Shown here: piece after piece, positions 1-11,940 of the stretch
Numbering within the stretch: position 1 is the first letter of the stretch
Layout of the letters: each line of letters opens with the position of its first letter
From: Dicyema japonicum
Lineage: Eukaryota > Dicyemida > Rhombozoa > Dicyemidae
Direction: 5' to 3'
Length of the DNA: 64,000 bases
Assembly (NCBI GenBank): GCA_011109175.1
Contig: RDEW01000008.1
Coordinates: 67,228 to 131,227, forward strand
The notes under the pieces: model-generated
What the model saw: the letters and a program-made list of their open reading frames with translations, nothing else
Databases searched by the model: none
What the model was told of the DNA's origin: nothing
Made by a program: the position numbers and the translations under genes

Positions 1-359
1 TGTTGAACATCTTGTTGCCATGGGCATAAAGGGAGGACCTCGAAGGACGAATAAAAGTTCCTAAATCTAACCATCTGATTGAGGGTACTCAGTTCGAAGA
101 AGATATGAAGATTAAATGAGGAAAATGGAGGTGTTGAACATTGAAATATTTTAAATTTTTTATTAAATAAAAAATTAATTAATAAATAATAATTTAGTAA
201 AAAAAGAATTTTTAAATGGTGGAACCAGAACAGCTTGAAAAACGTTTTGCCAGACTTCTTTACCTTAAGACATTCAAATGTTTACAAAACCTTTCAGTAT
301 TCGAGCAACCCAAGTATATTTTCTAAGAATATATATTAACAGGTAAGAAGTGCTGGGAA

Positions 360-440
360 AAGGGCTCAAATCTTGTTGTTCACATACCGACTGAAGGTTC
401 CACGCATCTACGATGCTTTGGCTGACGTGTGACGCCATCA
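360..440 (+). repeat. tRNA-derived SINE fragment (body only)
   Basis: The stretch around 390-440 (GGTTCCACGCATCTACGATG then GTGACGCCATCATCAGTG) matches the internal body of the SINE that is complete at 52252-52581. The tRNA-like head and the 3' tail are missing, so this is a truncated copy. Confidence 0.7.
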
Positions 441-1216
441 TCAGTGAACACCTAACAATAATGGGGAGGATGAATTTTACTCCAAGCACCATGGTGAGTT
501 TCATCAGATAGTCGATTGAGAGGTTGAATTAATCCTTTAAATGTGTAGAAAAAATTAAAAAGCACTCCCGAGAAAACATAAAATTAGTTAAGTTTCCCTT
601 GTGCCGTATTCCGAATCATCCTCTCCGTCAGCTCCGACCATGATCTTCCGTTGCTCATTTGTTTTCTAGGTAGTCCATGTGTCCGCCATTTCCATAATAA
701 TGTCAGATGCTGCCCACACTATTGCAACACAGCGAATCAGATCCTGATGGACTGAAAATCCGAAACCATAATGTCGACAGACCAGTGGAGGGTAGATAGG
801 TGGAATCTGCCAAACAGTTCTGTTGATTGTACGGTCGTTTTTGTCTCTTGCAACAGCAGATAAAGATGTCATATTTTATTATATCGCATGCCAGTTGGTG
901 TTTCTGTAAGGTAGTTTAAGTCCTCTGCAATTACAAGATCCCAGAGTGAACGAAGTCGGTAAGGAATACGATTAAGACATAATGCAATAGAGGCGTCGTC
1001 ACCACTTCAACCAAAAATAAATGTGTAGAGAAAATAAAGCATATAATTCGTTAGTAAATAAGACTCACGGATGTCGGTTATTTCTTTAGTGATGTCTCAA
1101 ATCTCCAATATTACAAAATTTCTTAATTTGACGATTAAATAATGAAATACTAATTTAGTAAAATAAATGTACGTTTTAAAGTTGTTAATAATTACTATTT
1201 CGTGAATTTTAACAAA

Positions 1217-2458
1217 ATGCCTGAAAGTAAAACAGTTCTTTCTAGAAAAGAAAAGACTTTAATGAAAAAGCAAGAAACTCTAAGGAGAAAACAGAGACAT
1301 TGGAGAACAAGGAGAACGAGAAACTAGAAAAACTCCGACTAAGTCTGGCTCAGCAGGAATATGAAGAAATAGCTACTTTGAAGAAGAAATATTTGGAATC
1401 TGAATTGGAAAAGATTAGAGACTCCATGATGTTCAGGAGCCCTTACGTCCCCATCAATACCGAACCATACGTCCCCAAATATAAAAGGCTGGAGGATGTT
1501 GATATCGAAAAGGAACTCATAGACTCGAATACCATTCGTAAGAGCAATTCGAAGACCATAAAGAAACTATACGACACTATAAAGAGAAAGGTGAAACCAG
1601 GCAAGCCATCGAGTTTTGACGCCATGACGATGATTGCTACTCTTAAAAAAAACAAGAAGAAAAAAGACGAAACTGAAATTGAAAATCAAAAAGAAATGCC
1701 CATTGAAGAGCCCCTTGAATTCCTCTTGAAGAGATTATTGATCTGCCTTATGAAGAGTCTCATGATGAGCTTCGTGAAGTGTTTCTAACCACTGAGAAGG
1801 CTCCGTCGGAAGAAATTGACTTTGAGGGAGTGGAAGACAAAATTTACTTTTGGAAGTACTTTGGAGCCATTTCAAAATACTCCGGCTAGTACCCCTTTCA
1901 TTCTACCCTTGGATGGCAAACATTTAGAACAGGGAGTATTTCAGGTACATTCCATGTTAATAGGAGACCGTTGGATATACGCAGAGTAGATTCTCAAACT
2001 TCGATTCACTGACGACAACTTTCGTTAGAACTACACGGAAAGTGGAAAATCTTAGAAAAACGAATATTCCTAATATGGCTATTTTCTTGGCCATTATTGG
2101 TATGCTGAATATTGACATTTTAGGATTGCTCGGAATCATCCTATTCCCACTCGCATACTACGAGTGGACAGGCACCAAAGGGGCTGCTAAGGAGGTTCTG
2201 ATAAAATTCCAGGACAAACAAGTCCACGCGAAATACACGACTAGTCCAGCTGCCGGGTGGTACGAATACCAGGACAAACAGAATCAAAGTAAATACATTA
2301 TTGGGGAAGACATCCGAGGACTTGGAAAGTACGGCCCATCAAGATATCTCATCAAAACTAAGGAAGCGGGGGACATTATGTACGAACTATACGAACAGTC
2401 CCATGGAAAGGATCACTACATATTCGATCAATACGTGGAAATCAGATTTATCCGTTAA
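1217..2458 (+). pseudogene. broken host-like gene: coiled-coil N-terminus, membrane segment, unknown C-terminal domain
   Basis: I do not recognise the family. ATG at 1217 (MPE) can be joined across a 19-nt GT-AG interval (1227-1245) to a long Lys/Glu-rich frame (KRKDFNEKARNSKEKTETLE and onward) predicted as coiled coil to about 1720. Coding character then continues in other frames: EEIIDLPYEESHDELREVF (about 1722-1850), FILPLDGKHLEQGVFQVHS (about 1890-1975), and a final frame to the stop at 2456-2458 with a hydrophobic segment (IFLAIIGMLNIDILGLLGII) followed by a soluble tail rich in Tyr, Lys and Gln. At least three single-base shifts separate these parts, one at a TTTT run near 1850. It could be a recent pseudogene or an intact gene with assembly indels. 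Confidence 0.55.
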
Positions 2459-2514
2459 ATTAGTCGACATTACTTTTTACCGATAAATTGGTTATTTTAC
2501 TTCCACGTGGTCAT

Positions 2515-2600
2515 AAATCTAAGACATAACAAGGTACCCTATGGGTGTCATGTCACTGACAATACTTAGTGGGTTCGACTCCCCTAATGGCTAATTGATC
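2515..2600 (+). repeat. tRNA-like promoter remnant (old SINE head)
   Basis: A B-box-like GGGTTCGACTCCC lies near 2571-2583, at about tRNA spacing from a weak A-box-like segment. There is no cloverleaf-quality acceptor stem, so I read it as an eroded SINE head and not a tRNA gene. The following 2600-3480 holds nothing I can assign. Confidence 0.3.
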
Positions 2601-3489
2601 GAAGATTTCTCCTTGTTTTCTACAACCCTCTTCCTCCATTCTATTATGGTAGTGTAAGATGGCGAGCTTTGTTTTTTGGTCGTAAACCGATGCTTGACTC
2701 TCCACCCCCGTCTATGAAGCCATCATAAGCTACTCTTGGAATGGAACTGCATCGTTCCCCCTTTAGGTGTGTCGAAATGCAATCAAATACGGACTCTTGG
2801 ATCACTCACCTTGAACACTCTTGCTTTGGCCCCGCTCACTCTGAAGAGTTATGGGAGTGGTCAGGATGCGCAACTAGGAGATTGAAGGTCGCTGGCTTCC
2901 TAAAGGTCTGTGAAGCTTATCTAAGTAACTACTCCATGGGGACTACTCCATAGTGTACATAGTCATCGAGCAAGTTATATCCCCGATGATAATCCTCCCC
3001 CTCTGGTTCAAGAGAATTTGTCTTCTAATAATGGCTATGTTAGGCATCGAGTACACACATTCCTGACTCGATCGAGTTCCACGTGGTGAATTGAGGATGT
3101 CAAGATTATGAGAACTTTAATGTCTACATTATGTCATGGGGATGAAACTCATCTTATTCTCCTTTTTCCATGGGGGTGAAACTCATCTGTCGATTGTTTC
3201 TCCTTATCTCACAATCAAGAGGATGTCTCCAGAACTAGCAAATGTCATTTCCACAGACTTTCTACACTCTTTGCAATAGCTGTCACCTACCACCTCAATT
3301 TTCGATAATTAACCACTCGCTAACTGGTTTCTCCCCATTAATGATCTACTTAACTAAATGAAAGAGTTTGTTGAGTAACCTCAGCCTCACTAAATTTTAG
3401 AAGACCACGGCTATTAGTAGGCTGAAGCATATGCCGGTCACTCCAGTAGATCGGCAAACTTTGGCATGGTAGACGGACAGTGTACTAGT

Positions 3490-3660
3490 TCAAGACATTC
3501 CAGAACTCGTGCGGGGAGATGAGGCCGATTCCAGAAGTCGTTGCTGGGTAAAGAAATTGTCTCTATGTAGAATGAATAGTTAAATCCTTTCGAATTCCAG
3601 CCATGCATTGAGCGTCTCCTGAGTAGAGTGGATCCAATGACGCCATCAAAGAGAAGGAAA
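3490..3660 (+). repeat. dispersed repeat family B (GATCCAATGACGCCAT end)
   Basis: A segment running from CATTCCAGAACTCGT to GTGGATCCAATGACGCCATC recurs at 29095-29235 (same strand) and, as the reverse complement, at 7095-7195; a weaker copy is near 33660-33730. All copies share CATTGAGCGTCTCCT-like and GACGCCAT blocks. The GACGCC block is also present in the tRNA-SINE body, so the families may share a core. Non-coding, probably a SINE. Confidence 0.55.
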
Positions 3661-4498
3661 AGAAATTTTCAAACAATTATCCACATAGCACCGCATGACG
3701 CCACAGCGTCTGGAATGGCTATGAATGATTTGTTGCTAATGTCTTCGCCATGTCTCAGGTATCCAGCACCCAATCAAAGACGTCAGACATGTCTTTACTG
3801 AAGTGACAACCACTCACAAAACTCAAGTCTCTCGTGATTCTTAACTAGATTATTCAAAAAATCATTTTCAATGAATCTAAAATTATTGATTTGTTGATTT
3901 TTGATCGGGGACAACCGTAGGTACTCTTGGTCTGGCTAGATCTCCACCAGTTTGTTCTATCAACATCAAGCCACTTTTGTCAACAAAGATTTCTGTATGG
4001 AATGGTCACAGGCGATGACAACCAAGAAACATAGCAAATGAAGAGATGCATCTCTGAAGGGCTATCAACTGCGTTTAACGGGACTGTAACTCCATGATCC
4101 ACCTCGAAGTACTTGAGATCCAAACAGTAACCCCAGACCTCTACAACTGACAAATTTGGCGGGTCAAAGATTCAATTTAAAAAAGCCGTTAAACCTAAGC
4201 ATCATGGTGTTCTTTGAACATACACGTTTTTACCACGCGAGTAAGGCCACGTGGGTAATCTTCTTAGCGTTAAAGCTTTTTAGCTTAGATATGTGTTTAA
4301 ATTCAGTTATTAAGTAAATGTCTCCACCACGTGAATAAAATTTTCTCGGTGTTCCCGAATAGTAAAATGCTAGAAGATTTTTGCAGGGTCACTCATTGGA
4401 CGTCTGGTTGAGCGCAGACCGTTGGAATTAAGAACTATCCTACTGGACTGTTATTTGGCATCACAATTAGGTATCCCCTACTTTCAGTTGAGGTAGGT

Positions 4499-4790
4499 TT
4501 ACATGGAAAACAAAAATAGAGTTAGCAGCTCTGATTGCATAGTCAAGATAGTACGAGGAAGCAAATAGCCAGCAACATTGCAGAGGTCAATTGATCGAGC
4601 TGAGATAAGATTTCCTAGTTGTTTGAGAGATTTCCCGAGAGCTCCATGGTTTCCATGGCAATAGGAACAAACGTCATTGGTGAGATCAGCATATTTCCGG
4701 TACTTAAATATTTCGGCCTTTTCAGGGCTGAATACGACTCTGAAGATAGTTGAGCCAACTGAACACTCATACGATGAATGGTTGAACATC
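4499..4790 (-). pseudogene. 3' fragment of an RLE-type non-LTR retrotransposon
   Basis: The minus-strand frame contains SPEKAEIFKYRKYADLTND followed by HGALGKSLKQLGNLIS. This matches the C-terminal tail of RLE-bearing non-LTR proteins (pattern AEKAxxxKYxxL...ETxGxxGxxxxxLxxLGxxI), also seen at 36255-36530 and 38226-38395. It lies back-to-back with the larger plus-strand element that begins about 4800. The first bases of the window (TGTTGAACATCTTGTTGCCA) resemble the junction at 4778-4800, so the same element end may recur there. Confidence 0.6.
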
Positions 4791-4809
4791 CTGGTCGCCA
4801 GTGGACGAA

Positions 4810-6795
4810 CAGATCCCTACTTGCTCTAGAGAATTACCTAGTCTGATTATTTCTGAGGGGGACGTGAAAGATGCGATCCTCTCATTCGCCCCAAGCAGCA
4901 GTGGGGACTTGACGGACTCCGTCCAGGACACCTAAAAGACTTAATTGATCAGAATACGGGGAACTCTGGTGTTCGGCTATTATCGGCTATAACGAGGTTA
5001 ATCAACAGAATGCTTTCCGGAAGATTACCAGAAGCAATCCGTCATATTATGTTTTCCGCCAAGTTAATTGCCTTTGATAAATGTGGAGGAGGAATTCGTC
5101 CTATTGCTGTTGGGTTTGTTTTTCGTCGATTGGCTTCTAAACTTGCTAGCAGAGCAATCCTTCCGATGCTTGTCAAACAACTGCGACCAACCCAAGTAGG
5201 GGTCGGTACTCCTGGTGGATGTGAGGCGGCGGTTCATGCCGTTCGGATGTTTACTGGAAACAGAACGAACATGCCTTGTGTGGTCCTCAAGATTGACATA
5301 AAAAACGCCTTCAATACCATACGGCGCGATGTAATTTTGGAAGATTGTCTTACCCATTACCCGTCTATATATAATTATGTTCATTGTTCGTATGGAAAAC
5401 CGTCCAGTCTTGTACATGGGAAATACTTCATTCCCTCGTCGTGTGGGTTCAACAAGGAGACCCACTAGGACCGGCATTGTTCTGCCTCGGTGTCGACCGT
5501 GTCATGAGATGCCTTACTACTCCGCTGAACGTGTGGTATTTGGATGATTGCACCCTGGGAGGTCATCCTAACAATGTATATGACTGTCTACAGAGATTAC
5601 TAACCAATTGGATACGCTTGGTTTAAAGCTAAACGCATCCAAATGCGAAATTGTTAATTATGGATTCTCCCGATATGAATGGAATCGGATCCTATTAATG
5701 TTTCGGGGGATTATTCCTAAAATATCGGAAATCGAGCCGGATCATTTGGAAATACTTGGATGCCCTCTGGCTGAAACTGGAATTAACGACACTCTGTTGG
5801 CTAAAGAACAGCAACTAAGAAAAACTTTTTTACGCCTTGGGATGCTGGATGCACATACCTCTCTTTTTCTCATGAAAAACGCTTTATCCACGCAGAAATT
5901 AAATTACGTCCTTCGAGGAGCTCCATGTTACCTGAAAATGCAACAACTCGGGACGATTGACTCCCTATTCCGGTCTACGACCGAACGTATTACTAATGTC
6001 GAATTCGACGAACAAGGATGGGAACAAGCAACCTTGCCCGTTCGCTTTGGTGGACTCGGAATTCTCTCACCATCTGATTTAGCACACCCGGCATATCAAT
6101 CCTCATTGGACTCCAATCAGAATTTGATCATGATGATTCTCCAGCTCCAATCAGAGTCGTCAAAGATCGAAAATTTGGTACACCCTAAAGTCAAACAACC
6201 CGGGCAAAGACACCTTTATGAGTAGGATAAATACGAGAGGCTTTTGAAAATATCTGACCAACACCGACGAGCCTGTCTTTTAACTGCAAGATGCGAGTGG
6301 AGCGGGGCTTGGATCAATGCCCTACCATTGGAAACGTGGGAACTCACCTAGACGATGAAACGGTCCGCACCGGAGTCTCCATCAGACTTGGATTGAAAGT
6401 TTGTCAACCCCATGAGTGCCGATGCGGCCGGAAGGTCGACTGCTATGGACATCATGCCCTTTCTTGTCGAAAAAGCGCAGGTCGATTCGCTAGACACAAG
6501 GCTATAAATGAAGTGGTGAAGCGCGCCCTCGAGTTGGCGGGATACCCATCCATTCTAGAGCCAACGGGCTTGAGTAGGGATGATGGGAAGCGACCCGATG
6601 GAATTACTGTCTTCCCCTTCTCTCGGGGCAAATGCTTAATTTGGGATGCTGCCTGTACTGACAGCTTTTCCCAGTCGAAACTTTTGAGGTCGGCAATGAA
6701 AGCGGGAGAGGCCGCCCGTTTATATGAAAACTCAAAAATAAAAAAATACAGCAGCCTCCTAAACCGTTTCCATGTACAGCCAGTGGTCATCTAGA
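4810..6795 (+). pseudogene. RLE-type (R2/NeSL/HERO-like) non-LTR retrotransposon: RT plus endonuclease, frameshifted
   Basis: Reverse transcriptase domain: KIDIKNAFNTIRRD (motif with catalytic Asp, about 5293-5335), QQGDPLGPALF (about 5453-5490) and WYLDDCTLGG (catalytic YLDD, about 5536-5565). The thumb follows with LPVRFGGLGILSPSDLAHPA (about 6035-6095). The C-terminus carries CRCGRKVDCYGHHALSC, a Cys/His finger, and then GKRPDGITVFPF...LIWDAACTD, the PD-(D/E)XK core of the restriction-like endonuclease, ending near 6794. Frames change near 5455, 5610 and 6225, so it is dead. Elements of this class integrate by target-primed reverse transcription. Neither a full 5' end nor a poly(A) tail is evident. 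Confidence 0.85.
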
Positions 6796-7084
6796 CAAGC
6801 GGAGTCTTTGGCCCCAAGACGGTCTCTTTCCTTAGAGCACTTGGATGTCTATTGACCAAATCCTAGAGGGAGCGTCGGGAAACCGAGTGGCTTTTCCAAG
6901 GGATATCCTGGCAGTAGTCAGAGGTAACAGCCACTCGATCATATCCGCTGGACTCAGTAAATGTTCCCTAATAATAAAATGAATACCCAAAAAAAGGACT
7001 AATCCTTGTTAAGAGATCACCAACGTTGTTTGATCCCTAACCTTTATTTGATCCAATAATCTCATTTTTGTTTACTCAGAGATC

Positions 7085-7195
7085 AGTCCATCGTGATTTC
7101 TAGCACCGTTTTATGCATTGGCTTCTGGCGTCATCTGATCAATCTTATTTTAGAGACGCTTAATGCATGGCATGCATTCAAAAGATCCATCTCTT
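7085..7195 (-). repeat. dispersed repeat family B, reverse copy
   Basis: On the minus strand this reads GCCATGCATTAAGCGTCTC then TTGATCAGATGACGCCAGAA, aligning with 3600-3645 and 29190-29225. No coding content is visible. The flanks (6800-7085 and 7200-8330) are otherwise unassigned, apart from an open minus frame at 7602-7805 with no recognisable domain. Confidence 0.5.
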
Positions 7196-8337
7196 CATTT
7201 CACCGACTATTTTGCCCCCGCCTATGAGTTCTGGCTTCGACCCCAGCTTATCCTTTGGATCACTCTGTTTAGATGGAGGCTCTATTGGAACACATCAGGA
7301 TCACTAGATTAGTTAGTTCGGCTTTACCCCGGTCTTTGGAATTTTTTCATGTTATTTAAAATTATAGAGTTTAGATCTCTTCTGACAAGTGGACGAGGAC
7401 AAAGTCTCTCTAGAGAACAGATAATAATCGTCTCTAATACGAATATTTTTAGATGTCCTTCTCGTTTTTAAATTTTTCATGTGTTTTTTTAACTCAGAAA
7501 CCAGAATAATGTAAAAATAATCTTTGCGGATCACTCAGAAATTAGAGACCACGAAGGCAGGTCCCCACTTCAGAATAAGGTATAAATAATATTGGTTGAT
7601 CCTAATCACGGACCTCACCAATTTTTAAGAGACCAGAAACTAGAATGCGGTAAATGCTGGTAGCTCGCATAGACCGGTCACTCTCGACGTGGTGGATTGA
7701 CAAGTTCTGGACATTTAAGGTGTACTTGATGTCGACTAGGAGAGGTTCAAAAAAACAGAGGACATCTTTCACATCGTCTAGTAGAAAAACCAGGTTTACC
7801 AGCATACTTCCTGGAAGAGAAGATTCAGAATGGCAGATTGGGGCACTAAAAATTAATCTGTTATTGAATTGGGAGTGACGCTATTGGTCGGTAAACCCTA
7901 TATCTTAACCTCGTGGAGGTGCTTCTCTATCAACAGGAGGAGTTGATAAATTGGGTTTCCGTAAGTCATACCTTCTATGTGTGACGGGGAAGTCTGCTTT
8001 TTTATGAAAGCTTAATCCCTTCCTGTCGACCGTTCTACCACATCGACAAGGACGTTCTGGACAAACATCTCGCCTAAGTCGCTACAAACAATTCCTTCTG
8101 AGACACTTCTATTCTAAAGATGGGTCACTAAACAGTGTACGGGAATACCGCTCGACCTCGACTCAGAGTTAATGTTGAGAAACTTCTCGAGTCATTCCAG
8201 AACGCTCTCCCGCTAAAATCGTCTCACATAACCATCTTATTTCTTTGTGCCCATCTCTAATCATATTAAATCTAATAATCCACAACAAGCTTACAAACTC
8301 CTTAACTAATAATCCACAAATTAAAACATTAAAATAA

Positions 8338-9439
8338 CTAAGAATCATCAAACTCCACTTCTCCGTGAACCCTGATTCTATACAAACAGGTATATCTGTC
8401 ATTCCCATAATTACTAGTAAACTCAAACTTGAGAATACTCGTCGTTATTGGTTTCTTACAATAATGCAACAGGTACCTCCACCTCGAAGAACTGAATAGT
8501 CGGGAACTTATCGTCCACCAAATACTCGTACTCACCAACCAAATCAGGAAGACTGTCTACCTCCGATATCATAGAAAACACGGAAAACGTCCTCGGGGCT
8601 GATTTCTGGTCCATGGAAGAAACCAGGCGACTGTGCGCGTGCTCATAGCTTAATCCAGTCACTGTGATCGACCCCCTGAGTCTGATTATCACAAAGCCAG
8701 AGGTCCCATTCATGGCCCAACAACTCCAGGCCAATTGCCAGGCTAAAATCAATAACCAGTCAAACTGTGATGATGCCACGTGGGTCAGAATATCTCTTAT
8801 TTGATAGAAACCCCATAAACGAATATGCCTCATAGTAACCCTCGAACGACGGGGAGTTCGATAAAATCACTCCACCACCCGTTACTACTGCGAAATCGGC
8901 TCTCCCTGTTTTGTCTCCGTCATATTTGGCTATGGCAGCCTCAATTTTATCGTCGATGTACTGAAGTGGAGTGAAAATATTACTTTTGAGTATATTTTGT
9001 TCGACGGGAGAGGCCAAACTGACCACATCTGCGTTCTTTTCGACCTTTTTTAGTCTGTCCTCGAACATTTGGCTGGTTGATCGACAGACCTGGTTCTGTC
9101 TGTTTAATTCCGCAATCTGACGTTTCAGGTCGTAGATTTCACCGAAGAGTTCCATAATCCGACTCTCATTACTGATCTTAACTTTGGAGACCACATAATG
9201 ATCCACCAACTGACTGAATGAGTTAAATTTGATGAAGTTTTCCCCAAAGTAGACTTGAGATGAGTATACGACTCCGGCAATGGCCAGGATGACAAATGCC
9301 AGAAGCCAGAAAGTCGAGGACTTAAATTTATTCCTGATTTGAACATTAAAGAGTACAAGAAATTGAGGAAGGACAGTCTACTTAGTGAGCCGTCGAGTTC
9401 TCGGACATAGTAGGAGTCGGAAACTGAGTACCTTGACAT
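8338..9439 (-). CDS. SUN-domain protein (inner nuclear membrane LINC component), three ultrashort introns
   Basis: SUN proteins span the inner nuclear membrane and bind KASH peptides. Start ATG at 9439 (MSRYSVSDSYYV); an in-frame ATG at 9544 is an alternative. Introns: 9334-9356 (23 nt), 8743-8765 (23), 8455-8476 (22). A membrane segment (TFWLLAFVILAIAGVV) lies near residues 34-50, a coiled coil (MELFGEIYDLKRQIAELNRQ) follows, then the SUN domain: GRADFAVVTGGGVI, CWAMNGTSGFVIIRL, FSVFSMISEVDSLPDLVG, and the diagnostic end GNDRYTCLYRIRVHGEV. Without the lesion it would be about 340 aa, short for the family. At 8714-8742 the conserved PGNCWAF-like motif is interrupted: the frame reads PGNW, then resumes at CWAM after a shift equivalent to 11 extra nt. 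This is either pseudogenization or an assembly error. Confidence 0.85.
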
Positions 9440-9970
9440 GTTTGGCTTAGGACAGTTCGGTTTGTATCTGTTCACATACGAAAGACTGACATTAATAAAC
9501 AAACTACCTTTCAGAGTATGTATAATTTGTTTTGTTAGGATCATTAACAACTTTTTGCATTAATTAGCTTTTATTTATTTATTTTTTTTAAAATATTTTT
9601 ACTTTTTAGTAAATTAATATTTTAATTAAATTAATCATGACCTTCATATATTCGATAATAAAATATTAAAACTCTACATTTATTAAAATGAAATAATTTA
9701 CGGTAGTATAGCGATAACGGCTAATTACGTTGATAAACCGTCGTCACGTGGTATGATAATTTGTCTATGTTGTTTATGAAATCATGATCAATAAATCTAC
9801 TATCTTTGCGATGATTACTGTAATTGATTTAATAATTGTATGGCATGTCTGATTGGCTTGTTATCTTGGTTGATAATTCTTTTAGCTGACCAGACTTGTC
9901 TCCAAAAAGAAGTATTTATTCTCTACTTTACTTAAGCTTCCCCACGACACTAATTTTTTAATTTTTTCCA

Positions 9971-10278
9971 CCATATGAGTGAATCAAGCAAAAGAGGTAG
10001 AATTGCTTCTTACAAGAATTCGTGAAGAGTACAAGTTAATACAGCAGGTCCCCGATTTAGTACGCCAAATTTTCAAATACACAAAAAACCGAGGGATGCT
10101 CCAATGAACTGATCTCTGAATCAACTCTATTTACCCCCAAACTCCCTTCAAGTGAAAGAAACCGGTACCTTGAGAAACCGAAAGCTAACTCGTCCAGCGC
10201 AGAAACTCGTCTTATGACCGTCTTGAAAAAAGTAGCGGCAAGAGTTCTATTAAGATGGCTGATATGTGCATTCACTGT
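9971..10278 (+). CDS. candidate host gene fragment, helical with C-terminal hydrophobic end
   Basis: Unrecognised. One frame reads AKEVELLLTRIREEYKLIQQ then VPDLVRQIFKYTK. At the AAAAAA run near 10082 the coding signal passes to a second frame: EGCSNELISESTLFTPKLPS and onward to LMTVLKKVAARVLLRWLICA, with a stop at 10276-10278. A single-base indel in that A run would join them. The end is hydrophobic and could anchor in a membrane. Immediately downstream the minus strand has an open stretch beginning MKDEIALLELDRVRRVEVDR (about 10450 down to 10345), also unidentified. Confidence 0.4.
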
Positions 10279-10621
10279 TTATAATTATTGAAATCCTTCC
10301 CACGTCATAACCACCGGGATGATTTTCTATTTGGAAGTCATAAAGGATCGAGACTCTCCCCAAGATGGTCGTATATTCTGAATCTGTCTACCTCAACTCG
10401 TCTGACGCGATCCAACTCCAACAAGGCAATTTCATCCTTCATTTTTTCGTGTATAAAAATATCTAGTTATTGGCTTGAATTTCGTTTTCAACGATTTTGG
10501 GTGGATATTGTGGACTCACTGATATGACTTTAGTCTCTTGACTTCCTGAGTCCATACTTCAAAATGGACATATCTTACGACCTCATCATATCTTCTAAAG
10601 TAATCACTGTCTAACATTTAC

Positions 10622-11016
10622 CACATCTAGCGGTCAAGTGGTCAACAGAGAAGCTCAGAACCGAAGAAAACGGGCAGATAAAGCCGCAAAAAACGGTGAT
10701 ACGGGGCAGAATGACTATAGCAAAGACCCACTTAAAAGTTGAAGACTTCCAATTTTCAGGAATTAGAAATCTTAATGAGTTTTCGTCGTTATTGGTTGAC
10801 CATACCCCCTTCAATACCCTACTCAGAAGAATAACGCATTCTCACGTAACCTCCCTCAATACCGCGGGATTTAATCCTGACCTGTTTTTTTTCATTCACG
10901 TATTAAGTCCACCTGGTAGCTTCCATCTTTTTGAGGAACTCCTATACAAACAAGTCGTTTTTTCTGAGCCTAGAATACGCTTGCGGATTCTCCCGCTCTC
11001 AATCAGCGCAGAGTGA
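10622..11016 (+). CDS. uncharacterised ORF, partial
   Basis: An open plus frame runs about 130 codons (VKWSTEKLRTEENGQIK ... LLRRITHSHVTSLNTAGF ... SEPRIRLRILPLSISAE, stop at 11014-11016). Residue composition looks coding, but I recognise no domain. An upstream ATG at 10562 (MDISYDLII) could be joined by a GT-AG interval ending near 10639, which is not certain. A 22-nt GT-AG stretch inside the ORF (10738-10759) is not needed to keep the frame open. Confidence 0.4.
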
Positions 11017-11930
11017 GTGGAAGTGATACAGACTCGATACCTCACAGTCTTATTGAGATTTCTGAAACGAAGACTCAGTTCACTGTTACAGAAAACACTA
11101 ACGTCATTTGACTTATCAGCCTTGTGTGTTCTGGTGGCACCTTGACCTCAGCTAATGCATCTCAAAAGAATTATTCACCGGGGTAATCTCCCTTCTTAGG
11201 AAATGTTCAGTGCGGAAAAAGGAACATTTAGATGTTGCAACCCGACTTTAAAAAATCGAGGGAGACCGAGTAAGGTCAAATTGTTGATCCAGAAATCTGG
11301 AGATTCTTCGAAAAAAAGCGGATAACTGGGTGAGTGGGAAAAGCATAACTGGCGTAATCAGAGGAACAATTGTAACGTGGATATCTACTCCCAATTCAAA
11401 TTGTCTATCTACCTGTTATGTAGCATACCCACAGTGTCCTCCCACGCCATCACATAAAGAATAGCTTTTCGTCGATCCTACTCTGTTGATTCTATGCAGA
11501 GAATTTCCAGGTTTTCGGGAGTTAGCATATAAGCTGTAATGGTTATGACCCCCAATAAAAATAAGAATGAATAATTCTCGACCATTGGAGTGATGTCACT
11601 CATCAGTGTTTCACACATATCACTGACTACACTAACAATCCAACAAGTTCATGTACATCACTCATATAGATTTCTAAGATTATATCTTTTATCCCCTTGT
11701 ACTTGGCCTCCAGCAATGACCACGTGATAATAAGGGTCCCGAAGTCTTTTTAACTAGTGATTGAGCACATTGAACATACTTCCACTGATGATCACCCATC
11801 CACATGTGTAAAGTAATGTTGCCACCACAGATGAGTATCCCCAGATATACAGGTAGAGGTTGAGTTAATTAGCAAATAATTAAAGGACGTGGAGTTCCCA
11901 GCATCACGTCCATGCATGTTCTGAGAACCC

Positions 11931-11940
11931 CCCCCCCCCC
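11931..11940. repeat. poly(C) homopolymer run
   Basis: A run of about ten C bases, very unusual in this A+T-rich sequence. It sits in an unassigned interval (11020-12170) that contains no gene I can support. Confidence 0.8.

Noticed and set aside
5064-5477. 137-codon minus-strand ORF opposite the RT
   Set aside because: It is the antisense shadow of the RLE-type RT, which has all the conserved motifs on the plus strand.
8793-8817. 25-nt GT-AG interval in the SUN gene (GTTTATGGGG...AAATAAG)
   Set aside because: Retaining it gives FMGFLSNKRYSDPRGIIT, which aligns better with the SUN domain before PGN than the spliced alternative.
10738-10759. 22-nt GT-AG interval (GTTGAAGACTTCC...TTTTCAG) of the typical intron size
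   Set aside because: The surrounding frame is open through it and reads coding-like without splicing. Removing it would need a different upstream frame that then stops.
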